Shown here: in pieces, positions 23,171 through 35,089 of the stretch
How the letters are laid out: every line of letters begins with the position of its first letter
How positions within the stretch are numbered: the stretch's first letter is position 1
Assembly: GCF_958295425.1 (NCBI RefSeq)
Contig: NC_081142.1
Location: forward strand, 23,153,969-23,217,968
DNA from: Solea solea
Taxonomy: Eukaryota; Chordata; Actinopteri; Pleuronectiformes; Soleidae
Direction of reading: 5' to 3'
Length of the DNA: 64,000 nt
Program-made: the position numbers and the translations under genes
Notes under the pieces: generated by a model
Told to the model about the DNA's origin: nothing
The model's database searches: none
Seen by the model: the letters and a program-made list of their open reading frames with translations, nothing else

Positions 23171-23350
23171 TTTGAATCATCGAATAGTCGTGTCCATCCT
23201 GAGCTCAGAATGTGTCATCCTTTTTGAGCGACACATCTTCTCGTCACCACTTATGTGACAGAGCCCAAATCAGAAGAAGGGTCAGTTTGTGCTTCCTCTG
23301 GCTCAGTAGGGTTCAGATGGATAAATGTGGCCTGATTAGCATTCTCAACT

Positions 23351-23360
23351 GAGAGAGAGA

Positions 23361-23416
<56 letters not shown>

Positions 23417-23424
23417 GAGAGAAA
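23351..23424. repeat. (GA)n microsatellite
   Basis: About 36 GA units with two interruptions. Confidence 0.97.
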
Positions 23425-23794
23425 AGTAAGAGAAGAGTAAAATGGCTGTTGGACTCAAACTTGTTGATGTGGAGTGCTCTCCCCGGGGCGGTCGCAAGTG
23501 TCAGTGCCATTTTTGCAATCACTTCTAGTCACTGTTTTACTGCTCTAATAACTGACAAGACCTTAGAGTAAGATTGTATAACATGTTAGGTTTTATAATG
23601 ACTGAGGTAACCATGACGACAGGGCCCAGTCACACTTTGGCATTCTCGGAAATAACAGACCACATTGACGTAAAATGATAGTCTTGTTCTTGGGTATTAG
23701 ATATGAATCTATTGTAAAACGGCTTGGACTGTCAGAGACAGCGGCAAATTCATTTCCTCAGGAGCTGCCAGTCAAGGTGTTAATGAGGAGTTCC

Positions 23795-23850
23795 CACACC
23801 AAATTCAAGGATTTTCCAGGATCAATTCTCTCAAATTCAAGGGCCAAATG
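23795..23850 (+). mobile_element. Dispersed repeat fragment, family F, copy 1
   Basis: GAGTTCCCACACCAAATTCA then TTTTCCAGGATCAATTCTC. The same TTTCCAGGATCAATTC block, preceded by GGGTTCCCA, recurs at 38928-38975. Confidence 0.45.
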
Positions 23851-24105
23851 AGCTTAAGATGGGAGGACAACTTGTAAGAGCGTCTTCGTCCATGATGGCG
23901 TCCACTTTTATTGATTTGCTGCACGCACCTGGACAAGTGATTGTCCTCAGGATCTCGGGTCAAAGCCAGTCTTTGTACATTCTCTTTGGTGAGACAGAGA
24001 TCTTGGAACTTTCATTTCATCACGTCAAGACATCACGTCATCATTTGCTCGCTCTTGTAATAACTTTACTCGCTCATTGTTCTGAACGGAATCTCACGTC
24101 AACAG

Positions 24106-24134
<29 letters not shown>
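24106..24134. repeat. (GA)n microsatellite
   Basis: About 14 GA units. Confidence 0.95.
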
Positions 24135-24136
<2 letters not shown>

Positions 24137-24138
<2 letters not shown>

Positions 24139-25450
24139 AGACAGTGTCCACAAAACTAAATACAGCTAGGTAGCTGAGCTAGCCTATCACACAAGTTTAG
24201 CCCAAAAATGTTAAAAAGAAAATAATAATAAGAATAATTCACCAGCCTATAGTGCCAGCCAAATAAAGCTAATTAAAATGTTCTGTCTCATGTACTTAAT
24301 CTGTGGAACAAGTAAAATAAGAACAACGTGGAGCTTACAGTACCACCATTTCTTGGCTGGGAGCCAAATCTCCACTGGTTGCTTGGCAACTGCTCCGAGA
24401 ACCAAGAACTGTTGGCTGATATCTTGGACTGAAATCAAGTCATGTCAATCAAAAAAAAAAAAACTGTGACCAGAGGATTCCGTTGTGGAGATTTCCCCCC
24501 CCCCCCCCCCTGAAGTATAAGTCATAAAAATAAACTTCTTTCTTACAACTAAAAACTAGAAATGTGTTTCAATGCCATTTTCTTCTACACAATTGTTTTC
24601 TCCAGACACATGAGCACGAAAAAGAAATTCAATATTCCACAGGACAGAAATATTGGATTTTTGAGGTCATCTTTGTGTCAAAGTGAACATGGATTGAGAA
24701 TGTTATTGAGAAACGTTATCATAAGAATGGGACGGATGAAGAGTTGAAGGCCCAAACATTGCCATTGCAGAGGCATTAAAACAAGTCATAGTATTAACAA
24801 ACTAAGTTGAATATTAGTTGCACTCCCTCCTGTAAGCTGCCTCTAAAAACGTATTATTTTGTAGAATTTATTTAATTCGATCCATTTTACAGATTCAACC
24901 TGAACTTGAATAATTCATAGTTTGCAGAGTGTTACCACGGCACTGATTTTCTTTTACATATTTATGATTTAAAATCAAATTTGTACCATTTTTTTCCTCT
25001 AAAACTGTGCACTCCCTCCCTCCAGATTTTCTATGCTATTCCACCACTTTTACAAACCACACGTCATCATATATTCAGACCTGTCGACTCAGGTTCTCTT
25101 TTCTGTTGTTTTCCCAAGTCAGCTGTAGTGAATATAGTGAATATTTAATGGGACAAAAACATTGTAATTGAAAAATAATTCCAAGAAGGTTTGCAATAAC
25201 ATTATTAATGACATATTTAAAAGATACAAATAGTTTATTGATAATTGCATAGGTAACATTTCCATAGTGGCTACAACAGCAAGCATTTGGTTAAAGAACT
25301 TTATGTGCGTTTGTGGAATTAATAAAATATTTAAATGTTCCCTGAATGCACCTCTAGCTGCTCCTCTAAGCTCCTCTTGCTTTTAGAACAGTTGTTTTGG
25401 TTATTAATCGTCACGATAAAATCAAATTTGCACACAAAATTAGACCCATG
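24137..25450. other. No gene recognised
   Basis: AT-rich unique DNA with a 16-base poly-C run at 24495-24510. No exon supported. Confidence 0.4.
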
Positions 25451-25454
25451 GCCA

Positions 25455-25565
25455 AGTGAAAGGGGAACTGGGCTTATAAGTGGAGGGTTGTCTGTTCAAA
25501 TCCCCAACAGTCATTGCTCCACCGAGCACTGCTCAGTAGCTGCCCCCTGCTCCTAACTCTAGGAC
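25455..25565 (+). mobile_element. tRNA-derived SINE, degraded
   Basis: A B-box-like TCTGTTCAAATCCCC (25491-25505), preceded by GGGCTTATAAGTGGAGGGTT and followed by CTGCCCCCTGCTCCTAACTC, is the layout of a teleost SINE. The A box is poorly preserved. Confidence 0.5.
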
Positions 25566-28184
25566 AGTTCTCCCATGTTGTCGGTTTACATTAAGCCTTT
25601 TTGGGGGGTTAGGCTTAAGGATCTTTTTGGTACGGCCTGTATACCTCTACACTTTGTAGCTTTTGTATTCTGTTATGAGTTTTATATCATGAAATTGTTT
25701 TGTCTCTGTATTTGTGCTGCTATCTTGACCAGGACTCTAGAGTATGTGGTCTCTGAAGGCCGTGCATCGCAGTCAGATGACAGGTATAGACTCCTTTAGG
25801 CCGACGTAGAGCAGCAGAAATTTCAAAGCAGAAAATGAACATCAATTATTCATGAACAGCGAGATCACTACTTATTGCGAACACATCAGTCACACAGTGT
25901 ATTCCTCACATTATCTAGGAGGGAAGCTCCGTTTAAAATGTCAGCGCCGCACTACAAAGGGCGAAACATATTAATCCACACAGACCTCAGTTAGTTACAG
26001 ATGACGCCCTAAATAACCGAGGCAGAGAAATGAAATGCTAACAATTTCCATCTATTTTGAACGGCGCTTCTAAAAGCTGGTGGCGGCGGAAAGGAGACTT
26101 TGAATTTCTAAATCAAAGCAGAAAGGGGTGAAACGCTCTCTTCATGTGGAAACCACATTACCAGGTTTAATAATCATCTTCAGCTTGATCTCCATACGGC
26201 TGCTGGGCCTAAAGGTCTCACTGAGGCTTCAGACGTCACTCACACACACATGGACTTTTCCTTGTGTGTGTGTGTGTCTTGGTGAAAACACAACACCTCT
26301 CTGAGCTGTCAGTGAAGTATTCACGAGCACACAATTAATACACACAATAAAAGAAACGGTGAAAACAAGGTGAAATCTGGAGCGCAAATCTCACAAAGGT
26401 GGGATTAGCTCCATTAGTGCAGGAATCTCAGGGGCAATTAAGCCGCCACAAGTAAAGCCCTGACTCAGATTCCAGCGAGTGGCAGAGTGACAGGAGGTTT
26501 GGGAGGTGCTGGAGAAGAAGAGGACGAGGAGAAGGAGGGGAACACACTTTAGAAAAGCTCTTAATGCGAGGGTCAAAAGTAGCTTGTCAGCGCGCGGAGA
26601 AAGCAGTGATGAGGTGACGACCTCCTCCAGCAGCCAACACTGGCTCACACGGACTTAGCGGAAGAAGGAAATTTACTTTCTGCCCTGCCCTGCGATTTCC
26701 TCCACACGCTCTCTTATTCACACACATAACTGTGAAGCTTTCTTTTTTTCTGTTTGTTCTAACATTGTTTGGTTGAACAGAAGGAAGTCGCCACAAACAT
26801 CACAGCCAAGGAAACGTCACTTCACTTCAGTTCTGTTTAAAAAAGGATTCATCCATCACTCAATCAATCTATTTTTCATGGTTAGTCGTTTTTAAATAAT
26901 CAAACCAAGTTCACTGGTTTTCAGCTTCTTAAATGTGTCAATGTTTCTTTGTTCCGTATAACAAAGAAGTCATTAAAACAGAATCGTTTTGGGTTTGTGA
27001 ACAAACACCAGTGTGAAGTTTGTTGAGTTTCATAGTTTTCGATTGATTATAAATCAGCTGATTTCCAGCGCTTTAAACACATTTATTCGACCATCTGTCA
27101 TAAAAACATGAATACTTTAGAAATCTTTGAAAAACTTGTTTGAAACTAAAACTTTTATTGTTTTTTATTCAGCAAATAAACTTTATTCACCTTTATTCAA
27201 ATGAATCATTAAGAAATGCAAGTAAATAACTATCATTTATCGTCTTAATCAAGAAATAATAATGTGCTTTACTATTTTATCTGTTTTTTGTAAAAAAAAA
27301 TGAATTGTTAAAATGAATTTACAACAATAACAATTATATTTTAGCATTAAAATTATAATTTCACTTAAACAGCTTCCACATACTGGTGTATTAACCATTA
27401 CAGAAACATAAAAAACTGATTTGGATGATTACCAATGCTGTTAATTTAGGGTAACTGTGGTAAAAACACTCTGATGTCTCAGAAGATTAAGTTTTCTTTC
27501 CCAGATCATCACCAAAATCCTGATCATTTTCTCCCTTGGCAGTCAGAAACATACAGAAACCGTAACTAAGTCTCCACATCTTGTCTGGAGAGGAACTCCT
27601 GGGTCTGAACCTCTATCTTCAGCCCGTGCTCCTTCCTCAGCCTCACTGTCAGCGGCGGTTGTCATCGCTGCACACGAGGCAAACACAGACCTCAACTGTT
27701 CCCGTCCGTGGTTCCCCGGTGGTGAAACGAGCTCCCGAGTCCCTCATCTCTCTCCTGACACGTCAGACTAAAGCCCTGTATATACTCAACCTCCACAGAC
27801 ACAGAGGTGTTTACGAACGTCACATAATGTGCTGCGATATGCTCCGCAGGTGTATGAGCGAACTGAGAAGGATGTCAAGCAGATATGGTGTGCTTCAGAC
27901 GCACACAGTGTGGTTACATGCAGTGTTTCTAATGATGTGTTTGTGTTTTGGTAGAAATGTGCCGTCACAACGTAGATGAAGATAAAAGATGTAATGTAAT
28001 GTAATGTTTCGGAAAGATAAGAAAAGCGCTTTTCCTTTGATATTCCTTGATTTAGACGGTTTGAGTTTTGTTTTACACACCTCGCACATCTTAGATGTAG
28101 ACTTTGGGAAGTCTAGCTTTCATGTTCTGTTGCTTTTGTTTATTATTCCATAAAAGACGGAGTTTTAGGGCCAAACTGATTATT
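25566..28184. other. No gene recognised; possible conserved non-coding DNA at 25800-26200
   Basis: 25800-26200 is long, non-repetitive and of even composition with several AATTA/TTAAT cores, and 26380-26640 is similar. Both are candidates for conserved non-coding elements by appearance only. 26258-26276 is a short GT run. A 132-codon frame at 27581-27979 holds a CSRPW/WWNEL-like stretch that could be a LINE tail but is not convincing. Confidence 0.3.
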
Positions 28185-28286
28185 CAAGCAATAAGTGGTT
28201 GAGCAAGTTGTCTTTCAGTTTGTGGGTTCTATTCCCGCCTCCACTAGCCCACATGCCAATGTGTCCTTGGGCAAGACACTTAACCC
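28185..28286 (+). mobile_element. tRNA-derived SINE, plus-strand copy
   Basis: GCAAGTTGTCTTTCAGTTTG followed by a B-box-like GTGGGTTCTATTCCC and the tail GTGTCCTTGGGCAAGACACT. It is homologous to the minus-strand SINE at 1141-1282 (shared AGTTGTCTTTCA and GTGGGTTC). The A box has decayed. The tail runs straight into the MITE at 28284. Confidence 0.6.
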
Positions 28287-28577
28287 TTTAACCCTTTGCT
28301 TTTGCCAATTTTCCCATAACTTTCCATATTTGGCAGTTATTTACAATGTACTGCAGGTTAAAATAGTGATTTAACAATTTAAAATTAAGAAAAACTAAAA
28401 GTTATACACATTTGTTTGAGTCTTTGTCTCAATGTCCAAAAATGGAAAGCCAGCTTCCTGCAACAGTGCAAGTCAAATTACCGTAATAACCACACACCGG
28501 CTTTGACGTGGAACTTCTCAGCTTTCTGACACCGGAAATCGGAATTTTTCCGATAGCACAAACTGGCGCGGAACTAT
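28284..28577 (-). mobile_element. piggyBac-like MITE, family A, copy 3 (inverted, truncated)
   Basis: Preceded by TTAA at 28280-28283 and beginning CCCTTTAACCCTTTGC; the body contains, inverted, GTGGTTATTACGGTAATTTG and AGCTGAGAAGTTCCACGTCA shared with copies 1 and 2. The other end, near 28577, lacks a clear terminal repeat. Confidence 0.6.
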
Positions 28578-30559
28578 GGGAGCCCATCTCCACCAGATAA
28601 AACTTAGCCTTGATAATTCAAATTTCCTCAAAGTAAGTCATAATTATGAGATAAAAGGTTGAAATTATGAGATAAAAAGTCAGTGGTCGTTTTCACAGAG
28701 GGAGCCACTCTGATATTAGCAGTTAAAACAGTTTATGACGTCAGACATGACAACGATCAGCTGCTCCACAGAAGACAGGCTGCATTAAACACGTGGAACA
28801 TGATAAAGAATCTGACGACATATCAGTGACACGTCGTGCACTGGCCGGCACTCAGCCGGCATGTCATCGTTTGCCTCAGCAGGCGACCGTCATTTCCCTG
28901 GATTTGAGTACGTTTGCCTCCACCCTCATTTAAACCAGCACTTCCTACTTCAAGCTCTCGTACTTCACTGAATCTACACTGGAGCAGATTCAGAGTGCAG
29001 GTGACAGGTGAACAAATATGTAGTTAAATAAAAAAGAATAAAGAAAGGTATCCAGCCTGGGAGCCAAACACTGACAACATGACAGACTTTTCTGTGGCGA
29101 CTTTAAACTACCAACTAATATGTGAATTACGGTTATTTTTATGAAGGATTCCGGTATTTTACGACACCTATTGTTATTGAATTCACCTTTTCAATACCCA
29201 ATTTTTTTTGTTTTTTTGTAAAACAGTACATTCTAAAATGTTAAAAATTTTAAATTTCAGCATTAAAAAATATCATTTAAGTTAAAGCTTATACTGTATT
29301 AACCGCTATAACCGACACAGAAATTGTGGAAATTTGACTTGTTTTTCTGAAGAAATGTCATGTTTTGTAAAAAGAAGAAGTTCTTGTTGTTTAAAGGTTA
29401 TTATTTTGTTATTTTTACTGGTCAAATTGTGCTGTATGTGGCCACTGAACTAAAATGAGTTTAAGTCCCCTGCTGTAGCAGATTGTTGTTATGGGTTTTT
29501 TTCTCCAAAAAGAATAAAGAAAAGTTTCCACCCTGGGAGCCAGAGACTCAGCCTCTCTGACAACATGACAGACTTTTGTGTTTATAAACTCTAATCACTC
29601 TCCTGCATAAAACCTGTCCTGAGACAATGTGGTGTCTTTAAACTAGAGTGACGACTCACATTACAGTTCAATAAATAAATAAATATGTGAATTAAGGTTT
29701 ATTTTCACAATTATTATGATTTAACCACTAACCGCCGACATAACAAGAATTATTAAAAATAAAGGATTTGCATAATAAGTGGAAAGTAAAATGTTTTTTC
29801 CAGAGTTGAAGTCCTGTAACCTCACAGTTGAAAGTTATTTAAATGACTCCACTGTGGCACAGAGGTGTTGCACTCTGCAGTGTTGTCCAAAAACTGAGCA
29901 TGCAATCATTTATGAAATCATTAACAGGCTCAACCCTGACCACAGACAACATTTAATTATATACGATAAATATAAGATATAACACATTACTGTGCCCCCA
30001 CACTGCAATATTAACTGTATATATGTTCTGAGCTGGACTATTTTACTTAAAATGGACACATTTTAATAACCATGACACATATATCTTATATAAACTTTAG
30101 CTTGAGGTCAATTGTTGTAGGTTTTATGCAGATTTTAAGAAATCAGTGCAGCCAGTGGCCGATATTTTTGACCCAAAGAGCCAATATTCTTTTATCATTA
30201 CATTGTATTGTATTTTATTATATTTCGAGGTTTGCATTTGACCTCGAGTGTCAGAAAGGCGCCAACATGTAAAATGTATTATTATTATTCTTGTACAGTA
30301 CTTTTTAAACCAAATAAAAACAACATAAAAACAAAATACTTAATGCACCAACTGTCTTGTTTCTTCACTCTTCTCTCTACATGTTTCTGTTGTGATAAAC
30401 TCAGCATTCAAACGACGCATCTGGATCTTTTTTTTTTTGTAAAATACAACCTGTGATTCCACAATTAAACCCCAATACCAGTTGAGCGTATGATCTGTTC
30501 ACGCTCCATTTTCAGGATCTTCTGACTTTGATCCACAGTTTGAGTTTTTCTCAGCAGCT
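28578..30559. other. No gene recognised
   Basis: 28635-28682 has two units of an ATTATGAGATAAAA repeat, related in style to the 22-bp array at 38985. 29676-29688 has AAAT repeats. Otherwise AT-rich unique DNA. Confidence 0.4.
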
Positions 30560-30790
30560 GCAGGCTACAGCTGCGACACGTGTGCTGCGCTGAAAGCTTT
30601 CCATCATCGTCCCGGTGCCAAAGAGTGACAGCTCATCACAGCTAAACGCCCGTCATCCAGTGGCTCCGACATCAGTGGTGATGAAATACTTAAGAGAGGC
30701 CGACGAAGGACATTAGCATCGACTACCGTTCAACACCACAGTCACCTTTAGCACAGGAGCTGCAGGACTGTGTGAGTTGATGCTTAAACA
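30560..30790 (+). pseudogene. LINE reverse-transcriptase relic (N-terminal part, internally deleted)
   Basis: One frame reads SIIVPVPKSDSSSQLN then RHPVAPTSVVMKYL, corresponding to the conserved start of fish non-LTR reverse transcriptases (typically IIVPVPK...LNDYRPVALTSVVMK). Just before it, in another frame, CAALKAF fits the preceding block. From about 30728 a third frame reads FNTTVTFSTGAAGL, recalling the later STGAPQGCVLSP block, so the piece between is deleted. A TAG stop at 30714 and several frameshifts make it inactive. It is on the opposite strand to the LINE relic at 17.6-18.2 kb and covers a different part of the protein. Confidence 0.65.
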
Positions 30791-31960
30791 ATGATCCTCA
30801 AAAGTTTTCAGGATGATTGAATACCACTTTTTCATATCACAGACTAAACAATACCGATTTCACAAGCTCTAGATGACCAATATTAGTACATAAATGACTA
30901 ATAGTGAATTGTTTCACGATTTCTCGTTTGTCATATTTAAAAAGTAGGTTTGGAGACAAAAGCTGAGTGTCCAGTGTTCAGAGTTCCTTTAAAAAACTTA
31001 CTTATGTGTTCCTAGCGTCTAAAAATGTCACCTTCCCAAAAACTACGTTAAAAATATTATATATTAATATTGTATCAAATATAACGCGTATCAAATATTA
31101 ATAAAAAAAAATGAAATTCTAATCCTTTAAAGGCCAGTATGTTTACACAACTCCACTGTTGTTTTATCTGGGAAAAAAACTAAATTTCCATAAAATACAT
31201 TTGAAGGAGAATTTGATAGTAATTATTATTATTAGACCCTGAGATGGGTCAATGATTGGCAGAAACATTGAATTTGATGCATTGTTATTGTCAGATTAAA
31301 AAAAAACAAGAATTTACTAATTTGCTCCTAGCGGCAGAAAATGTCACCTCAGTGACAAATTAGTATATTCTTGCGTAGCTAAGTCATTTTAGGCTCATTT
31401 AAGGAACCGAGATGACATTTCTAAAGTTTACCAAAAATTAATATTGTCTGGTAAATTTGAGCTATAAACATTAAACACAGCCAAAAATGCCTCAACAATG
31501 GTAGAAAATGTCCCTATGGGAACTCTTAAGGGTTCAAGAAATGCACACCAGGACCTTCTTCCTCTTGAGTAGAGGTGTCCTGACCACCTGGTGGGGGATT
31601 TGCTCTGCTGCTGAACCAGGAGGCCCCTGCACAGAGTGGTACATTCACCCAGAACACCCTCTCCCAGCCAGCAGCAGCAGAGTAAGAAGCCAAAACACTT
31701 CAGATCACAACAATCCACTCGAAAAGCAAACAACTGAAGAGGAGCTTCTGTCCTCAAAGCATCTGGATTTACACATCTAAACCATTTCTATCAATCACTA
31801 CATTCTCCTGTACACTGACTGAGCCTCCATCACATGTTTGCAGGCATCGCTCCGTAGTTCTGCGCACGTGACAAATAGAGAACCACTAAATCCATGTGAG
31901 CAGACGGCCACTTTCAGCACAAACACATCACAAGTCGCTGCTGAACGGCACTGGGCTTAC
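30791..31960. other. No gene recognised
   Basis: AT-rich unique DNA. A 109-codon minus frame and a 90-codon plus frame overlap at 31428-31780 without domain or splice support. Confidence 0.4.
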
Positions 31961-32154
31961 CTGCGTGCAGCTCCATGGGGGGAAACAGCAGAATCCTGAG
32001 GGGAATTAATGCTGGCAGCCTTCAGCTCGCTTCCTCACAGTGACAGAACAATTCCTCAACAAAAGCCCATAAAACAATTCCACTGCAAGTCAGCGGATCA
32101 CTGAGCCCTGGGGGGGTGTGGGGGGTCAGCCACAGGTGGAGGCTCCACAGATCT

Positions 32155-32188
<34 letters not shown>

Positions 32189-32417
32189 CAGCGGTGATTG
32201 ATCTGAGCACAGATCAGCCAGCTCTCCTTGTGGCTGCTGGTGCAGGTTCGAGCGGTTGAGCTCTCCTGGGAGGGAAGAGCAGAGAACAGATTGCAGCCCA
32301 GTGAGCAGGGCTGGCCATTCAGCAGCCAGTGCCTCTGTGCATGATGTCAGAGGTGTTGGGTTTCAGCCGGAGGCTGAGGGGAAGGGCTCTGCTGAGGGTT
32401 TGACCCATGCAGCACAG
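31961..32417. other. Interval between two divergent splice-donor-like sites
   Basis: On the minus strand a short ATG-containing stretch (ATG at 31976, MELHA) ends at GCAG/GTAAGC (intron side begins 31960). On the plus strand ATG at 32407 (MQH) ends at ACAG/GTAAGC (intron side begins 32418). Both donors match the consensus very well. A (CAG)n tract lies between. This could be two 5' exons diverging from a shared promoter, but both coding parts are under six codons, so it may be chance. Confidence 0.2.
32155..32192. repeat. (CAG)n microsatellite
   Basis: Ten uninterrupted CAG triplets followed by TAGCAGC. On the minus strand it reads CTG. Confidence 0.96.
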
Positions 32418-32686
32418 GTAAGCTAAGACAGTCTCCTCCCTGCAGGGGGGGGGGGGGGGGGGGCAGTGGGAGGGGGAGGCTTTGTTTGCTTGGAAACAGA
32501 CCACCTAGACTTTTCTTAGTCACAAGCACAAAAAAAACCCCAAACGGCAAAAAAATAAAGAAGAAAAGAAAGAAAGAAGAAAGAAGTGATGGAGCATCAT
32601 CTTCACATCTGCAGAGAGGAACTTTCTGTCTCCCTCCTCTGGCAAAGAGAGCAATTACAGTCATCCGTGTTCAAGACAATGGAACA
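32418..32686. other. Low-complexity stretch with poly-G tract
   Basis: A run of about 19 G lies at 32445-32463, followed by GGGAGGGGGAGG, a possible G-quadruplex former. 32540-32590 is A/G-rich. No exon. Confidence 0.6.
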
Positions 32687-32780
32687 CACTCACTGGCCAT
32701 TTTATTAGGTACACATGACAGAAGTGGAACACTGTGTGGTTTTCTGCTGCTGTAGCCAATCTTCCTCCAGGTTTTAACGT

Positions 32781-32935
32781 AGGGATGTTAATGAGTTAAT
32801 CGATCAATAATTCAACCGATTAAGTCATTTTCAAATGTATCGAACAAAGCTGAAACAAAAGGAAACAAGTGGATTTTTCCACGCGAGGCTCAGAAACCTT
32901 TTGTGCTGTGTGAGCAAGAAAAATACGACAGCCCT
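32781..32935. mobile_element. Nested short MITE, TA-flanked
   Basis: Left end GGGATGTTAATGAG, right end inverted GGGCTGTCGT, both bordered by TA. No coding capacity. It contains TTAATCGATCAATAATTC-like sequence. It interrupts the Tc1-like relic and is therefore younger than that relic. Confidence 0.5.
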
Positions 32936-33083
32936 ATAGTTCAGAGATTATCTCCTTGGATGAAACTCGTGGTTATTTGAGTTATTGTTGTCATTTTAAT
33001 CCCGTCTGCTCATTTTCCTCTGACCTCCAACAGAGAACTGCTGCTCACTGGATATTTTCTTCTTATTTTTTTGGACTTTGTGT

Positions 33084-33101
33084 GATGATGATGATGATGA
33101 T
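33084..33101. repeat. (GAT)n microsatellite
   Basis: Six GAT/ATG triplets inside the Tc1-like relic. Confidence 0.85.
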
Positions 33102-33240
33102 TCCACCAACAACCATGATACGTTCAAAGTCACTTAAATCACCTTCATTTTCCTGCTCTAATGCACTTTCTGTACCACGTCTTTCAGAGTAAATGCGTTG
33201 AATTGCTGCAGGTGTACCTAATAAAGTGGCCACTGAGCAC

Positions 33241-35089
33241 AATCTTTCCTCTGAATACCAAGTTTCTTTTTATTATCTAGGGATTAAGAAACCTTTTGAA
33301 CTCTTGCTATGGTTTGTTTCTCCATCACCGGCTCTGACAATGTTTTACTATCATGAAAGTATTCATCACCATGGATACGACCATCTATCACTATGGATAC
33401 CTGTCTCTTGTGTAGAAAGTGTCTCATTGAGTGCATACAAATCCGGTTATAGCATCAAAACTTATTTTAAATGTACATTTTTGATGATGTATATATTTAT
33501 ATTTGTAGAGTTTGTGTCCCACTTCAACTGAGGTGGTTTTTAAATGTGCCGGAAAAATAAAGTTTAACTAAATTAGTATTAACGTCTGTCTACAAAGGAA
33601 TATTAAATGTATAGATGTAGTGCTTTTCAGGAGAGGATTTGTGTCACTTTTTAAAATCAACTTACGCTTCAACATCCTTCACCGCAGCAGATTTGTGGAG
33701 TCTGTATATTCCACTCTTCACGGCGTGTTTGTACAAAGATCTTGACAAATGGTTCTGAAAATTGTCTTTTCTCTCTCGTCACTTTGGCAGCTGCAGACAA
33801 TATAATAGCCATAATCTCCAGTTACAATGAAGTGGGCGCGAGTTGGAGGTGTGCATCACAGCACCAATTACCAAATCATCCAAATGGACCCAGAGCTGGA
33901 GACTGTCCATTTTCTTCACACCTCAGTTTATGGCTCAGAAGAACAATTTGTTAAGATTTACTGCGACTTTCTCCGAAATCAGATATCAGTGCATCAGTGG
34001 AAAAACGACACATGATCATGTTTATGTAAAAAAAACTGTAATCAAAGCACAGATTTTACTCATATTAACAAGTTCATAATAAATATTGACAGATCAGGGC
34101 AGCCTATGGCAGATATATGAGACCATATTTCTTATTTTCTATCTGATCCATCTGAAAATATAAAATGTATCGTGGAAATTTGTAAGAAACGAGAGAAAAT
34201 TTGGTCTACGAAAAGTCGTCTATTTTCATGGCGGAGTACTAAATCAAGATCATGCCGCTCATCGCAATATAAAAAGGCATGACCTTATGTCGTTTAAAGG
34301 GAACGCGGTCCTCAAGGCGACCGTATTAACTAAACGCGAACTCTTTTGTACTTTGACTGCAGACCCTGAATCTTTACCTCAGTGTGTGTGAAACCACATG
34401 TACACACAACACTGAATTATATGAGTTCAAAACACGTGACTCTGTCTGACTTTCTTAATATAACTGTGTTCAGTTTTTACAACACGACTGACGACTGACC
34501 CGCTTCTCTGAAACATAAACAAGTGTTGAAAGAGAACTTTATGGGATGGACTTTTCTCTGGTTCTCTGACACCTGAGCAACGACCTGTGAGACACTGAAA
34601 AACAAACGCTGATAGAGAACGGCTGAAATATGTTAATTTCTTTGCTTTTTATATTCAAAAAGCAAAAACAAATGAATTAATCAGCCTCACGTATTAACTG
34701 GTTGACTTCTAATTAACTGTGTTGTGTAAGAAAGTGAGTAGAAAAAAACAGAGCAGAGAGAGAGAAGCTGAACGTTTGATTCCTGTTTTCATCCCCAAAT
34801 AGAAAAACACAGAGAAGTTTATATCCTTCTAACCCAGTATTTGTAACACTCAGTTCAAATCCAGGACAAAAGAACCAAATAAAGAAATCACTGAGTCTGT
34901 TATCTTACAAAATCATTAGTCTTGTGTTGAGAAATTCTGTAGCTGGGAAATGATATAGTTTTATTATCACAACAGCTGTGAATCTAAATCCAAACAAGTA
35001 GGATTAAAAGTTGCCCAATGATTTTCTGAGATAATGATGCTTTTGTGGCTGAATCCCAGAAAAAACATGTAAAATATCACTGAAAAAAA
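33241..35089. other. No gene recognised
   Basis: Unique AT-rich DNA. Overlapping plus frames at 33742-34079 have no recognisable product. Confidence 0.4.

Larger units (their letters stand above)
32687..33240 (-). pseudogene. Tc1/mariner-like element, mostly deleted, with both ends
   Basis: Terminal inverted repeats face each other at 32687-32714 (CTGGCCATTTTATTAGGTAC) and 33213-33240 (inverted, GTGGCCACTTTATTAGGTAC). Next to the right end the minus strand encodes ENEGDLSDFERIMVVG, the start of a Tc1-like transposase DNA-binding domain. 33035-33075 matches, inverted, the following linker region (AACTGCTGCTCACTGGATAT). The catalytic DDE domain is gone, and a separate 155-bp element sits in the middle. 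The same transposase segment appears on the plus strand at 53550-53745. Confidence 0.8.

Noticed and set aside
27581..27979. 132-codon plus frame
   Set aside because: No consistent domain. A faint LINE-tail resemblance is not sufficient.
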